In this document: piece by piece, positions 8,396 to 16,964 of the stretch | Layout of the letters: each line of letters starts with the position of its first letter | Position numbering within the stretch: position 1 is the first letter of the stretch | Assembly: GCF_900109165.1 (NCBI RefSeq) | Contig: NZ_FNZF01000003.1 | Span: 1-64,000, forward strand | Direction of reading: 5' to 3' | DNA: 64,000 bases | Source: Bhargavaea ginsengi | Lineage (GTDB): Bacteria > Bacillota > Bacilli > Bacillales_A > Planococcaceae | Position numbers and translations under genes: made by a program | The notes under the pieces: generated by a model | Told to the model about the DNA's origin: nothing | The model's input: the letters and a program-made list of their open reading frames with translations, nothing else | Databases searched by the model: none

Positions 8396-8713
8396 ATGCT
8401 GGTGACGACAACGAATTCTCTGGAAGGCAAGAAGATCGAGACGTATCACGGGATTGTGGTCGGAGAAGCGATCATGGGGGCGAACGTGGTGCGGGACATT
8501 TTCGCTTCGGTGACGGACGTGATCGGCGGCCGCAGCTCGGCGTATGAGAACAAGCTCGCGGAAGGCCGCGAGATCGCGCTCCGGGAAATGCAGGACCGTG
8601 CGAAGCGCCTCGGCGCAAATGCCGTGATCGGTGTCGACCTCGACTTCGAAACACTCCGTGAAGGCATGATGATGTGCATCGCAACGGGCACAGCCGTCAC
8701 CTATAGGGACTGA
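8396..8713 (+). CDS. UPF0145 (YbjQ) family protein
   Basis: A 105-aa protein ([19 protein letters not shown], then [52 protein letters not shown]). This matches the whole YbjQ/YdfR family, which assembles into small beta-rich oligomers of unclear function. ATG at 8396 follows GGAGGG; an upstream in-frame ATG at 8336 lacks an SD. Its TGA overlaps the next gene's ATG, so the two are coupled. Confidence 0.9.
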   Translation: MLVTTTNSLEGKKIETYHGIVVGEAIMGANVVRDIFASVTDVIGGRSSAYENKLAEGREIALREMQDRAKRLGANAVIGVDLDFETLREGMMMCIATGTAVTYRD

Positions 8714-9618
8714 TGGCGGACAAATGCGTCCGGCTCTCTCCTGTTTTCAATCTGGAAAAAGAGATAGACGGATATATACCACTCAATGTCTCAATCGGTG
8801 CAAAAGGCGAGCTATGCGTGCTGCTTGCAGAGGATGTTCCAGACTACATTGACGGTCAGTTTGTGCCAACTATTACCGAGGAAACGCGAACTTATCGGGG
8901 AATCATCATCCGAGACGGCAATAAGCACGCTTTCGACTTTCCGGGCGAGAAATGGAACTACCATTTTTTTGAACCAATCGACGATGGAGAGAACCTGTTG
9001 CTCTGTTCAGCGCGTTCCTATAACCACGGAGACGGAAATATCGAGAAGAATGCACGGGTATTCGGGCACGATGGCAACCTTGTCCGAGAGTTCTGCCTGG
9101 GCGACGGGATCGGGAAATTATCGGTCACCGAAGACAATCACATTTGGTGCGGTTATTTTGATGAAGGTATTTTCGGAAACTATGGGTGGGACATTCCGCT
9201 GGGTAGTGCCGGGCTGGTGAAATGGGATGCGGAAGGTCGTAAGGTTTGGGGACACCAGGAAGGCGAAGGTCTCTTCCTGTTTGATTGCTCAGACTTTACA
9301 GTTGATCGCGACCGAGTCGCCATTTCCTATCATACTGGCGAGGATATTGGAATCACAGAGAATGAGGTAACCTCCCATTATTCAACTGAGGTCATGACTT
9401 CCCTGATGTTGCTTGATGATGAGAGGATGTCATTTATCAGAGATAACTGTCTGATCCACATGGAAAGGAGGGGGCGGTCTTACGTCCGTCGCGGAGTAAC
9501 GGCTCTCCTGAAACAGGATGGCAGTCCATTGTCTCCTCACCCGCCCGCAACACGCGGCTCCCGGTTGCTCATGCTGGACGGACCCGACCTTTATCTATAT
9601 GACATGGGCGGCGCGTGA
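8713..9618 (+). CDS. Hypothetical protein, beta-propeller-like
   Basis: A 301-aa soluble protein with recurring beta-strand/turn patterns (GELCVLLAEDVPDY, ENLLLCSARSYNHGDGNIEK, NHIWCGYFDEGIFGNYGW, GLVKWDAEGRKVWGH, SRLLMLDGPDLYLYDMGG). The spacing suggests four or five propeller-like blades. I do not recognise a named family. It starts within the stop codon of the UPF0145 gene (ATGA-type overlap) and has no signal peptide, so it is probably cytosolic. Confidence 0.7.
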   Translation: MADKCVRLSPVFNLEKEIDGYIPLNVSIGAKGELCVLLAEDVPDYIDGQFVPTITEETRTYRGIIIRDGNKHAFDFPGEKWNYHFFEPIDDGENLLLCSARSYNHGDGNIEKNARVFGHDGNLVREFCLGDGIGKLSVTEDNHIWCGYFDEGIFGNYGWDIPLGSAGLVKWDAEGRKVWGHQEGEGLFLFDCSDFTVDRDRVAISYHTGEDIGITENEVTSHYSTEVMTSLMLLDDERMSFIRDNCLIHMERRGRSYVRRGVTALLKQDGSPLSPHPPATRGSRLLMLDGPDLYLYDMGGA

Positions 9619-9749
9619 ATCCATCAATTTCAGGAACCGGGAAATCAGATGCTCAATAAAAACATCTTTTGTTTTACAGCAAAAGTCCCGGGGAACTGAA
9701 TACCGTAACTGGAATACTTCCACAAGGATGATAGCCGAAGGAGAGAGCC

Positions 9750-10385
9750 ATGGAAACGATCAACGATTACATTGAATCCATATTTACCCATCCTGATTCA
9801 CAACTGGATGACGTTCTTGCCTCCATCGAGGAAAACGATATGCGGCAGATTTCCGTCCCGCCCGCTTCGGGAAAACTGCTGACGATGCTTGCCACGATGT
9901 CCGGAGCCAGGCGTGTTCTGGAAATCGGCGCGCTCGGCGGCTACAGCGGCATCTGCCTGGCAAGGGGGATGGCCGAAGGCGGCACGCTCACTTCGCTCGA
10001 GCTGATCGAGGACTATGCCAATCTCGCCAAAAGCAATCTCACCAAAGCCGGCCTCGGCGACCGGGTCACCTACATGACGGGACCCGCCCTGGAAAGCCTT
10101 GAACAGCTGGCCGGCGGAGGCGAGACGTTCGACTTTTTCTTTATCGATGCCGATAAGGAAAACTACGAAAACTATCTCGAGGCCTGCATCCGGATTGCCG
10201 AAAGCGGCGCGCTGATTGTGTGCGACAATGTCCTTGCGCGCGGCACCGTCGCGGATGAATCCGCAGCGCCCACCCGGAACACCGAAATCATGAAAACCTT
10301 CAATAAGACGGTTGCAAACCATCCGAAGCTGGAGTCCCTGCTGATTCCGATCGGTGACGGGCTCACGGTATCCATCGTAAAATAA
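9750..10385 (+). CDS. SAM-dependent O-methyltransferase (family 3)
   Basis: A 211-aa protein of the caffeoyl-CoA/catechol O-methyltransferase group. Motif I is VLEIGALGGYSGICLARGM (about residues 52-70), followed by LTSLELIEDYANLAKSNL. The metal-binding signature FDFFFIDADKENYENYLEA is at about residues 130-148, and ALIVCDNVLARG follows. The substrate in Gram-positives is not known; small phenolics are typical in vitro. ATG at 9750 follows GAAGGAGAG. It stands alone with its own terminator. Confidence 0.9.
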   Translation: METINDYIESIFTHPDSQLDDVLASIEENDMRQISVPPASGKLLTMLATMSGARRVLEIGALGGYSGICLARGMAEGGTLTSLELIEDYANLAKSNLTKAGLGDRVTYMTGPALESLEQLAGGGETFDFFFIDADKENYENYLEACIRIAESGALIVCDNVLARGTVADESAAPTRNTEIMKTFNKTVANHPKLESLLIPIGDGLTVSIVK

Positions 10386-10395
10386 ACACTAAAAA

Positions 10396-10430
10396 TCCCC
10401 CTGAGCAGGATTCGGTCCTGCCCAGGGGGA
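10396..10430. terminator. Terminator between convergent genes
   Basis: TCCCCCTGAGCAGGA paired with TCCTGCCCAGGGGGA, followed on the plus strand by TGCTTTGTT. Confidence 0.8.
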
Positions 10431-10445
10431 TGCTTTGTTGTTCAG

Positions 10446-10988
10446 TTATACGCGCGTAGCCTGCTCCCGGCCGACTTTCCGGATAAAGTAGTCCAGCTGT
10501 TTTTCCGTACGCAAAAAGGCGTCTTCATCGACGATCGGCTGCTCTGCCGATTTGTCCAGCTGGCTGTCCATATAGTACAGCCCCTTCAGGTTGACACCCT
10601 TCAGCGTGGCCAGCAGCGGTTTAAGCGCATATTCCAGCGCGAGAAGGTGGGACATGCTGCCGCCGGTCATGACCGGAAGCACGGGCGTGTCTTCCAGGAT
10701 GTCCTGCGGCATGATATCGATCAGCGCCTTCAGCACACCCGAATAGGCCGCCTTGTACACCGGCGTGCCGACAATGACGCCTTTCGCCTGTCCGACCTGT
10801 TCGGCGATGCGGATCACGTCCGGGCTCTTGAAGTTGCCGAACATCAGGTCTTCAGCCGGCACATCCTTGACTGAAATATGGGTGACGGAGAACTGTTGCT
10901 GTTCCAGTCGCTCTCCAAGATAACGGAGAACTTTCTCCGAACGGGAATTCTCTGAAGGGCTTCCCGACAAGATGACGATCTCGCTCAT
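10446..10988 (-). CDS. NADPH-dependent FMN reductase (SsuE-like)
   Basis: A 180-aa flavodoxin-fold reductase: SEIVILSGSPSENSRSEKVL, then GQAKGVIVGTPVYKAAYSGVLK and VLPVMTGGSMSHLLALEYAL, which are SsuE-type FMN reductase motifs. It should supply reduced FMN to the two-component monooxygenase encoded upstream in the operon. ATG at 10988 follows GGAGGGGAAC. It is the last gene of the minus-strand operon that begins at 15020, and it lies 17 nt after the glutaredoxin gene. Confidence 0.88.
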   Translation of the reverse strand: MSEIVILSGSPSENSRSEKVLRYLGERLEQQQFSVTHISVKDVPAEDLMFGNFKSPDVIRIAEQVGQAKGVIVGTPVYKAAYSGVLKALIDIMPQDILEDTPVLPVMTGGSMSHLLALEYALKPLLATLKGVNLKGLYYMDSQLDKSAEQPIVDEDAFLRTEKQLDYFIRKVGREQATRV

Positions 10989-11005
10989 TCCGTTCCCCTC
11001 CTCCT

Positions 11006-11266
11006 TCACAGCCTGCCGAGCGCGCTTTCCAGGTGCTCGACGCCGACTTCTGTGACCGCTTCATACCGGTTGCCGCGGCCGATCTCGATGACCGGCACAT
11101 GGCGCACGCCGTATTTGGTTTCAAGGATCTCCCGGCGGTCGTCGTGTTCTGTGACGTCGACCGTGCGGTATTCATAACCGTTTTTCTCGAGGTATTCCTT
11201 TACGTCGCCGCAGTAGCTGCAGCCTTGCTTGGACCAGACGACAATGGACGGTTTCTCTTTGGACAT
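11006..11266 (-). CDS. Glutaredoxin-like protein (YtnI-like)
   Basis: An 86-aa thioredoxin-fold protein with a CxxC active site (WSKQGCSYC, Cys16 and Cys19), the cis-proline region VRHVPVIEIG and a helical end. In B. subtilis a similar small redox protein (YtnI) is encoded in the ytmI sulfur operon next to a monooxygenase and cystine-type importer, the same company as here. It probably reduces disulfide intermediates formed in organosulfur breakdown; that is inferred from context. Confidence 0.85.
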   Translation of the reverse strand: MSKEKPSIVVWSKQGCSYCGDVKEYLEKNGYEYRTVDVTEHDDRREILETKYGVRHVPVIEIGRGNRYEAVTEVGVEHLESALGRL

Positions 11267-11320
11267 GTTGGACGCTTCCTTTCATTTTCGGAGAAGAGCT
11301 TTTCTCCTGTTATGTATGGC

Positions 11321-11341
11321 GGGAGGCGGTCGGCGCCTCCC
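11321..11341 (-). other. Intra-operon hairpin
   Basis: GGGAGGCG paired with CGCCTCCC, just after the monooxygenase stop and before the glutaredoxin gene. There is no T-run, so it may protect the upstream mRNA or modulate stoichiometry rather than terminate. Confidence 0.55.
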
Positions 11342-11347
11342 ATTTGT

Positions 11348-12679
11348 TCAGTAGATCTCTGACGGCTTCGCCTGATACCGGTTTTCCTTGAACGGCAGGC
11401 CGAGCGTTTCCCTGAGGGTACCGACGCTTGCCGTGCGGTTATAGTATCCCTTTTCTTCGAGGATCGGGAGGACGTGATGGATGAATTCATCGTACTGGCC
11501 GCCCAGCACCTGGAGGTTCAGCATGAACCCGTCTGCCGCCTTTTCGTCAACCCACTGGATCATCCGGTCGGCGACCTGTTCGTACGAGCCGAAAAACGGA
11601 TCTTTCGGCGTCGCGACGCGCAGCGCCACTTCCCGGAGCGTCAGGTTTTCTTCCTTCGCCATCCGCTTGATCTCATCCGTCGTGGACCGGAAGGCGTTTT
11701 TGCCGACGTCGCCGAGTTCCGGGAATGGCTCGTCCAGCGGGAACCCGCTGAAGTCATAGTGGTCAAAGTACCGGCTGAGGAACGTCAGGGCCTCTTCGAC
11801 TGACAGCAGGTTCTTGATTTCTTCATACTTCTGTTCTGCCGCTGCCTCGGTCGGGCCGATGATCGGGGACAGTGACGGGAAGATCAGGAGGTCTTCCGCC
11901 CGGCGCCCTTTTTCAACGGCCGCCTGCTTGAGTTCACGGTATTGCGCTTTTGCCTTTTCGATCGGTCCGCTGACCGTGAAGATCGCTTCCCCGTACTTGG
12001 CGGCGAATTTCATGCCGGTCTTCGAGGCACCTGCCTGGAAGATGACCGGCTGGCCCTGTTCGGAGCGCTCGATGTTGAGCGGGCCCTGCGCCTTGAAGAA
12101 CTTGCCTTTATGATTGAGCCTGTGCATCTTGGAGAAGTCGGAGAACTTGCCGGTTTCACGGTCCCGGACAAAGGCATCGTCTTCCCACGAGTCCCACAGG
12201 CCCTGGACGACGTCGACATACTCGGCAGCCATCTCATAACGGAGGGCGTGTTCCGGGTGGTTCCCTCTGTTGAAGTTTTCCGCGCTGCCCTCGAGTGGGG
12301 ACGTCACGACATTCCATCCGGCACGGCCACTGCTGAGCTTGTCGAGCGATGCGAACTGGCGGGCGATGTTGAACGGTTCGCTGTACGTCGTCGAGACCGT
12401 TCCGACGAGACCGATTTTCGACGTGACCATGGCCAATGCGGATAGAAGCGTAAGCGGCTCAAAGCGGTTCTGGAAATGCGGGATCGACTTCTCATCGATA
12501 TAAAGCCCGTCCGCGATGAATGCGAACGCAAAGCCGGCATCTTCCGCCTTCTTCGTGATGTTGACGTAATGATCGAGGTTGATGCTGCCATCAGCCGGAA
12601 CGTCCGGTGCTTTCCAGGAATTCATATGGGCACCCGGGCCATAAAGCAAAAGCCCGAGATTGATCTGTTTGTTCGTCAT
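11348..12679 (-). CDS. NtaA/DmoA family FMNH2-dependent monooxygenase (YtnJ-like)
   Basis: A 443-aa luciferase-like monooxygenase: INLGLLLYGPGAHMNSWK, FAFIADGLYIDEKS, IGLVGTVSTTYSEPFNIARQ, LSSGRAGWNVVTSP, NRGNHPEHALRYEMAAEYVDVV, GQPVIFQAGASKTGMKFAAK. These are hallmarks of the NtaA/SnaA/DszA/YtnJ group, which cleaves C-S or C-N bonds in alkylated sulfur compounds using FMNH2 from a partner reductase. The reductase is at 10446-10988 and the importer just upstream at 12698-15020, so the operon probably scavenges sulfur from S-modified cysteine-type compounds. Confidence 0.92.
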   Translation of the reverse strand: MTNKQINLGLLLYGPGAHMNSWKAPDVPADGSINLDHYVNITKKAEDAGFAFAFIADGLYIDEKSIPHFQNRFEPLTLLSALAMVTSKIGLVGTVSTTYSEPFNIARQFASLDKLSSGRAGWNVVTSPLEGSAENFNRGNHPEHALRYEMAAEYVDVVQGLWDSWEDDAFVRDRETGKFSDFSKMHRLNHKGKFFKAQGPLNIERSEQGQPVIFQAGASKTGMKFAAKYGEAIFTVSGPIEKAKAQYRELKQAAVEKGRRAEDLLIFPSLSPIIGPTEAAAEQKYEEIKNLLSVEEALTFLSRYFDHYDFSGFPLDEPFPELGDVGKNAFRSTTDEIKRMAKEENLTLREVALRVATPKDPFFGSYEQVADRMIQWVDEKAADGFMLNLQVLGGQYDEFIHHVLPILEEKGYYNRTASVGTLRETLGLPFKENRYQAKPSEIY

Positions 12680-12697
12680 GTCTGATTCCCTTCTTCC

Positions 12698-13489
12698 TTA
12701 GTTCTTGCTGTCTTCAAGCAGGTCCATTCCGTACCATTTCTCCGACAGCTCGGAGATCGTTCCGTCCGCGCGGAGCTTCTCGAGCGCCCCGTTGACCTCT
12801 TCGATCATCTTGTCGCCTTCTTCGGTTTTCTTGAACGGCAGTGCCACCGGCTGGTCGCCGAACGGTTCGCCTACGACACGGAGCGGAAGGCCTTTTTTAT
12901 TGATCTGGGCAAGGAGAATCTCCCTGCCGTGGACGAAAGCATCCAGTTTTCCGCTGCCGACATCTGTATAGATGACCTCTGCCGATTCATATGTGACGAA
13001 GTCAAACTCTTCATCAGGATAAGCCGCTGTCAGGACGTTCGGATAATTGGTTCCCATCTGAACAGCGATCTGTCCTTTTTTCAGTTCATCAAACGAGATG
13101 TCTTCCCGGTCTTTGCCTGTTGCCAATACAGCTTTCGAGTTGTAGTACGGATCGGAGAAGTTGTACTTCTCTCCCCGCTCAGGCGTGGCCGCGAAGTTGG
13201 CGACCGTGTCGATCTTGCCGGTCTCCATGCTCGCGAGCACGCCGGTCCAGTCTGTCAATTCCCACTGCACTTCGTAGCCCAGTTCCTCATAGATCGCTTC
13301 GATGACATCGACGCTGAAGCCTTTGAGTTCGCCGTCTTCCTTGAAGTACTGCGGATACCCGTCAGGTGTCGCGCCGACCTTGACGACCTTTTGATCGGAG
13401 TCTCCGCTTTCGCTTGCCTCGCCGCTGCCGCATGCCGCAAGAAGAGCAGCCATTGCAAGCAGGATCAGCGTAAATTTAAGTTTTTTCAT
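12698..13489 (-). CDS. ABC transporter substrate-binding lipoprotein (TcyJ/K-like)
   Basis: A 263-aa lipoprotein precursor: MKKLKFTLILLAMAALLAAC is a signal peptide ending in a lipobox (LAAC). The mature part is a type-II periplasmic-binding fold of the polar amino acid family: VKVGATPDGYPQYFKEDGELKGFSVDVIEAIYEEL, DWTGVLASMETGKIDTV, AVQMGTNYPNVL. It should capture cystine-like or S-alkylated amino acids outside the membrane and pass them to the permease and ATPase encoded next to it. Confidence 0.9.
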   Translation of the reverse strand: MKKLKFTLILLAMAALLAACGSGEASESGDSDQKVVKVGATPDGYPQYFKEDGELKGFSVDVIEAIYEELGYEVQWELTDWTGVLASMETGKIDTVANFAATPERGEKYNFSDPYYNSKAVLATGKDREDISFDELKKGQIAVQMGTNYPNVLTAAYPDEEFDFVTYESAEVIYTDVGSGKLDAFVHGREILLAQINKKGLPLRVVGEPFGDQPVALPFKKTEEGDKMIEEVNGALEKLRADGTISELSEKWYGMDLLEDSKN

Positions 13490-13510
13490 TGGATAAATCC
13501 CCCTTTAGTT

Positions 13511-14188
13511 TCAGACCCGGTACGGCTTGCCGATCCGGTATTCATACCATTGCTGGAGCCAGTTGTACAGAATCGTCAGTGCCCAGTATATAAGGCCGAC
13601 GGCGAGGTAAGCCTCGAAGAATCTCAGGTTCGCCGTCGCCATTAGTTTCCCTTGCGCCAGCAGTTCCGTGACGCCGATCGTAAACGCGAGCGACGAGTTT
13701 TTGATCAGCCCGATGAAGATGTTTCCTGTTGCCGGAATGGCGTTCCGCACGGCCTGGGGAATGACGATTCCTCTCATGGCTTGCGCGTAGGTCATGCCGA
13801 CCGACACCGCAGCCTCCGCCTGCCCCTTGTCGACCGATTGGAGTCCCGCCCGGAAGATCTCGGCGAGATAGGCAGAGGTGTTCAGACTGAACGCGATGAT
13901 TGCGGCAGTCGCGGCGGACATTTCATTCATTGCAGGGAACAGCTGAGGAAGACCAAAGTAAATCAATAGCAGTTGGACAAGAGCAGGCGTGCCGCGGAAA
14001 AAGGATATATATACTTTGGCAATCTGCAGAATGCCCGGCGTTCTGTTTACCAGGATCAATGCAAGAATCACGCCGATAATCACCGCGATGATCATCGATG
14101 TAATCGCGAGATAAAGCGTCATCGGCAAATACTTAAGCAGTTCCGGGATAATTTCAATCATATAACCGAGGTCAAAATTCATATACAC
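13511..14188 (-). CDS. ABC transporter permease, polar amino acid type (TcyL/M-like)
   Basis: A 225-aa membrane protein with about five TM segments and the HisM/GlnP family core: FFRGTPALVQLLLIYFGLPQ, NTSAYLAEIFRAGLQSVDKGQAEAAVSVGM, IVIPQAVRNAIPATGN. B. subtilis ytm-type importers have two permeases; only one is present here, so it presumably works as a homodimer. It lies 21 nt before the binding-protein gene. Confidence 0.9.
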   Translation of the reverse strand: MYMNFDLGYMIEIIPELLKYLPMTLYLAITSMIIAVIIGVILALILVNRTPGILQIAKVYISFFRGTPALVQLLLIYFGLPQLFPAMNEMSAATAAIIAFSLNTSAYLAEIFRAGLQSVDKGQAEAAVSVGMTYAQAMRGIVIPQAVRNAIPATGNIFIGLIKNSSLAFTIGVTELLAQGKLMATANLRFFEAYLAVGLIYWALTILYNWLQQWYEYRIGKPYRV

Positions 14189-14222
14189 ACACCGCCAACC
14201 ATTAAATTAATGCGCTGAGCCA

Positions 14223-15020
14223 TCAGGGAGCCTCCGGGCTGACGAATTGTTCAGTTGCCTGCAGGGCAGCCTCACGCCTGGCTGACGAATTTCTGTAGCT
14301 TTGCAGGAATTTCTTCGTCCGCTCGTTTTTCGGATGGTCGAAGATTTCTTCGGGCGTGCCTTCCTCGACCACAAACCCATCCGCCATGAACACGACGCGG
14401 TCCGCGATTTCGCGGGCGAACTCCATTTCGTGGGTGACGATCACCATCGTTTTCCGTTCTTCTGCAATGCGGGCAATGACCCGTAGCACTTCTCCAACCC
14501 ATTCAGGGTCAAGTGAGCTGGTCGGTTCATCGAACAGGATGGCATACGGGCTGACTGCAAGTGCACGGGCAATCCCGACTCGCTGCTGCTGGCCGCCGGA
14601 CAGGGCGACCGGGTAGTTGTCCTCTTTATCCGACAGCCCCACTTCCTTCAGCAAAGCACGGCTCTTTTCGAATGCATCGCTCTTTTTCATCTTTTTGGAG
14701 ACGATCAGCGCATGCGCCACATTTTGGAGAGCGGTCTTATTCTTGAACAGGTTATAGTGCTGGAACACCATGGACGTCTGCAGCCGGAGTCGGTTGATAT
14801 CCGAGCGCTTGGCCGTGGACGCATCAACCGTCTGATCGCCGATCTGGATCAGACCGGAATCCGGACGCTCGAGAAAGTTCAGGCAGCGGAGCATTGTAGA
14901 CTTGCCGGATCCCGATGGCCCGATAATGACCACCACTTCCCCATCATTCACTTCAAAATTTATGCCTTTCAGCACTTCTGTGCGGTTAAAGCTTTTTTTC
15001 AGATCCGTGACCTTAATCAT
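14223..15020 (-). CDS. ABC transporter ATP-binding protein (TcyN/GlnQ-like)
   Basis: A 265-aa ATPase: Walker [10 protein letters not shown] (near residue 34), Q-loop [18 protein letters not shown], signature [15 protein letters not shown], Walker [13 protein letters not shown] and a switch-loop VIVTHEME. It energises the amino acid importer encoded downstream. It is the first gene of the operon, with ATG at 15020 after GTAGGAGGA. Confidence 0.92.
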   Translation of the reverse strand: MIKVTDLKKSFNRTEVLKGINFEVNDGEVVVIIGPSGSGKSTMLRCLNFLERPDSGLIQIGDQTVDASTAKRSDINRLRLQTSMVFQHYNLFKNKTALQNVAHALIVSKKMKKSDAFEKSRALLKEVGLSDKEDNYPVALSGGQQQRVGIARALAVSPYAILFDEPTSSLDPEWVGEVLRVIARIAEERKTMVIVTHEMEFAREIADRVVFMADGFVVEEGTPEEIFDHPKNERTKKFLQSYRNSSARREAALQATEQFVSPEAP

Positions 15021-15074
15021 GTGATTCCTCCTACTACAATTAATCCGATAAGGTTGGTAGGTTTAATAGCAGTT

Positions 15075-15103
15075 AGTATAGTGTGATATTTCATTATCGT
15101 CAA
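15075..15103 (-). promoter_or_regulatory. Sigma-A promoter of the sulfur operon
   Basis: On the minus strand, -35 TTGACG (15098-15103), a 17-bp spacer and -10 TATACT (15075-15080). Between the -10 and the start codon, CCTACC...GTAGG makes a spaced inverted repeat that could be an operator for a cysteine-sensing regulator such as CymR; that part is a guess. Confidence 0.8.
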
Positions 15104-15154
15104 TGAAATTTTCCCACTTTATTAATGTAAGCGTTTTATTAAGGCAAAATAAAA

Positions 15155-15184
15155 CCCCACTGCAGTTTTTGCACTGCAGCAGGG
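15155..15184 (-). terminator. Terminator of the choice-of-anchor I gene
   Basis: CCCTGCTGCAG paired with CTGCAGTGGGG on the minus strand, followed by TTTTATTTTG. Confidence 0.85.
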
Positions 15185-15203
15185 ATAAATTTAACTCCAC
15201 TAT

Positions 15204-16841
15204 TTATCTCTTTTTCCCTTTGGTTGATTCAAACTCATATACCGCAACCGTCCCTGATACTTCATGCGTCGCAGCAAGCAGCGGCTTGCCTGTCGGACTG
15301 GCATCGGCCGGGATAAATTGCAGGCCTTCCGGAGAAACGTCTCCCTTCACGTCTTCACTGAAGTCGCGGCTCGTGATGAACGTCACGAACTTCGGTTTTG
15401 CCGGACGGCTCAGGTCATACACCATGATGCCGCTCGTGCGCTCCAGGGCGATGAAGGCATAGGTCGTGCCGTTGATGTCACCGGTGACGACGGTTTCCGG
15501 TTCCGGTCCTTTGGAAGAACTGCGGCCGTCATACTCAATCTCATCGTTTGTCGTATTGAAGAATTCCGGCAGCGCCTTTGAGGTAATCTTTTCAAACTCA
15601 TTTCCACTGTCATAGACGAGTTCCATCGTCTTGGCGTCGAAGATGGAGAAGCTGCGGCCTCCGTATGTATAAAGCGCCTCGTATTCGCCATCTCCGTTCA
15701 AACCGTTTTCAAGCGTTATTTTCGTATCTGCCAATTCATCCAGCAGCCCCTTGTCCGTCAGGCGGTCCAGCTGCTTCTGGTTGAAGCCTTTGTAATGATC
15801 CGCGTTAAGCCTGATCCGGTCCGCAACGTCGCCGATATCGGCTTCTTCGGAATACGCATCGTAGTCCCTAGCGTCGCCTTCGTTCGGCGTCACGATGTAG
15901 GTCTCGCCGCCGGCTGTGAACGCATCGATCGCATCCGGCATATAAAGACCGAGGAGCGGAAGCCGCTCCAGCTTCGTCTCGCCATTTTCTTTCCCGTCGA
16001 GTTCATTGCCCGGGAGCGAGTGGTCCTTCACGCCAAGCCCTTTAACATCGATGATCGTATCGTTCTCCAGGTCGACCGTTGCGATCGCGTTGTTTTCCTG
16101 GAGCGTCACGAAAGCTGTTTTGCTGTCGTCGGACACCGTGATGTACTCCGGCTCTAGCTGCTGCAGGACGCTTCCTTCTGAAGAGACGCGGACCTTGTCA
16201 TCCAGCGGCACGCCTTCAAACGTCAGCGTCTTTGCAGTGAGTGTGTCCAGGTTGATGACGGAAATGCTGCCTTCCGGATCGACCGAATAATCATCGGCCG
16301 GCTCGCCCTCGTTGGCGGCGAGCAACTTTTTGCCGTCCGGCGTGAACGTCACCATGTCCGGCAGCGCGCCAACCTTGATGGTATCGACGAATTTTCCGTC
16401 CTTCGTCAGCAGTACGACGTAGCCCGGGTCGGTCTTCGGATCGCTGACGACCGACAGTGCGACCAGGTCTCGCTCAGGATGGACCGCCACACTCGTGATG
16501 TCGTCCAAATCGCGGATATCAAACTCGGCGAGATGGATGCGGTCAAGCCGCTTCATATTCTTGGATACGCCCGAGTCCAGCCGCTCAAATGACACCACAT
16601 CGATTGCCGACTCCTCCCCGTTCGTCACGAACGCCCGATTCAGATTCTCGTCGTAGGCAAGGATCTCCGTCCCGCCTTCACCCGAACCGCTGTCGTACTG
16701 CCCGATCTGCGTGGCAGTCAGATGGCCGCCCTGATACTGATAAAATGCCGGCTCCCCCCCGAGCACCTTATAGCTTTGTCCGCCCGCAATCAGCAGCCCG
16801 GCGGCGGGCACACCCGTCCATACGATATTCCTGAACTTCAC
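15204..16841 (-). CDS. Choice-of-anchor I family protein (exported beta-propeller)
   Basis: About 545 aa. An N-terminal hydrophobic stretch (IVWTGVPAAGLLIAGG) acts as signal or anchor. The body is the choice-of-anchor I / COG3391-like propeller: YDENLNRAFVTNGEESAIDVV, DITSVAVHPERDLVALSV, LPDMVTFTPDGKKLLAANEGEP, YVVTPNEGDARDYDA, GRSFSIFDAKTMELVYDSG, PEGLQFIPADASPTGKPLL. Related proteins are surface-exposed and often linked with phosphatase or phytase activity. The GTG at 16841 follows GGGGGAACC and is preferred over the first in-frame start. Three PhoP-like repeats lie upstream (16891-16918), suggesting induction under phosphate starvation. Confidence 0.85.
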   Translation of the reverse strand: MKFRNIVWTGVPAAGLLIAGGQSYKVLGGEPAFYQYQGGHLTATQIGQYDSGSGEGGTEILAYDENLNRAFVTNGEESAIDVVSFERLDSGVSKNMKRLDRIHLAEFDIRDLDDITSVAVHPERDLVALSVVSDPKTDPGYVVLLTKDGKFVDTIKVGALPDMVTFTPDGKKLLAANEGEPADDYSVDPEGSISVINLDTLTAKTLTFEGVPLDDKVRVSSEGSVLQQLEPEYITVSDDSKTAFVTLQENNAIATVDLENDTIIDVKGLGVKDHSLPGNELDGKENGETKLERLPLLGLYMPDAIDAFTAGGETYIVTPNEGDARDYDAYSEEADIGDVADRIRLNADHYKGFNQKQLDRLTDKGLLDELADTKITLENGLNGDGEYEALYTYGGRSFSIFDAKTMELVYDSGNEFEKITSKALPEFFNTTNDEIEYDGRSSSKGPEPETVVTGDINGTTYAFIALERTSGIMVYDLSRPAKPKFVTFITSRDFSEDVKGDVSPEGLQFIPADASPTGKPLLAATHEVSGTVAVYEFESTKGKKR

Positions 16842-16890
16842 TCCGGTTCCCCCCACTCAAATACATTCAATGGAGAGCGTATCAATCGAA

Positions 16891-16918
16891 TGTTGAGCTG
16901 TTGTTGAGGGAGTGTTAA
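16891..16918 (-). promoter_or_regulatory. Candidate PhoP box, three direct repeats
   Basis: Minus strand reads TTAACA, TCAACA, TCAACA with 5-bp gaps, so the repeats have an 11-bp period (16913-16918, 16902-16907, 16891-16896). Bacillus PhoP binds tandem TTAACA-like hexamers with 5-bp spacing. The site is 50-80 bp before the start of the choice-of-anchor I gene. Confidence 0.6.
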
Positions 16919-16935
16919 AGATCCGTCCATAAGAA

Positions 16936-16960
16936 ATCCCTCCGCAGTGAGCGGAAGGAT
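16936..16960 (-). terminator. Terminator after the cupin gene
   Basis: Minus-strand stem ATCCTTCCGC with GCGGAGGGAT, then TTTCTTATGG. It overlaps the stretch just upstream of the PhoP-like repeats. Confidence 0.65.
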
Positions 16961-16964
16961 GGAT

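Noticed and set aside
14712-15086. Plus-strand frame opposite the ABC ATPase gene and its promoter
   Set aside because: No ribosome site and it contradicts the clear minus-strand promoter and operon.
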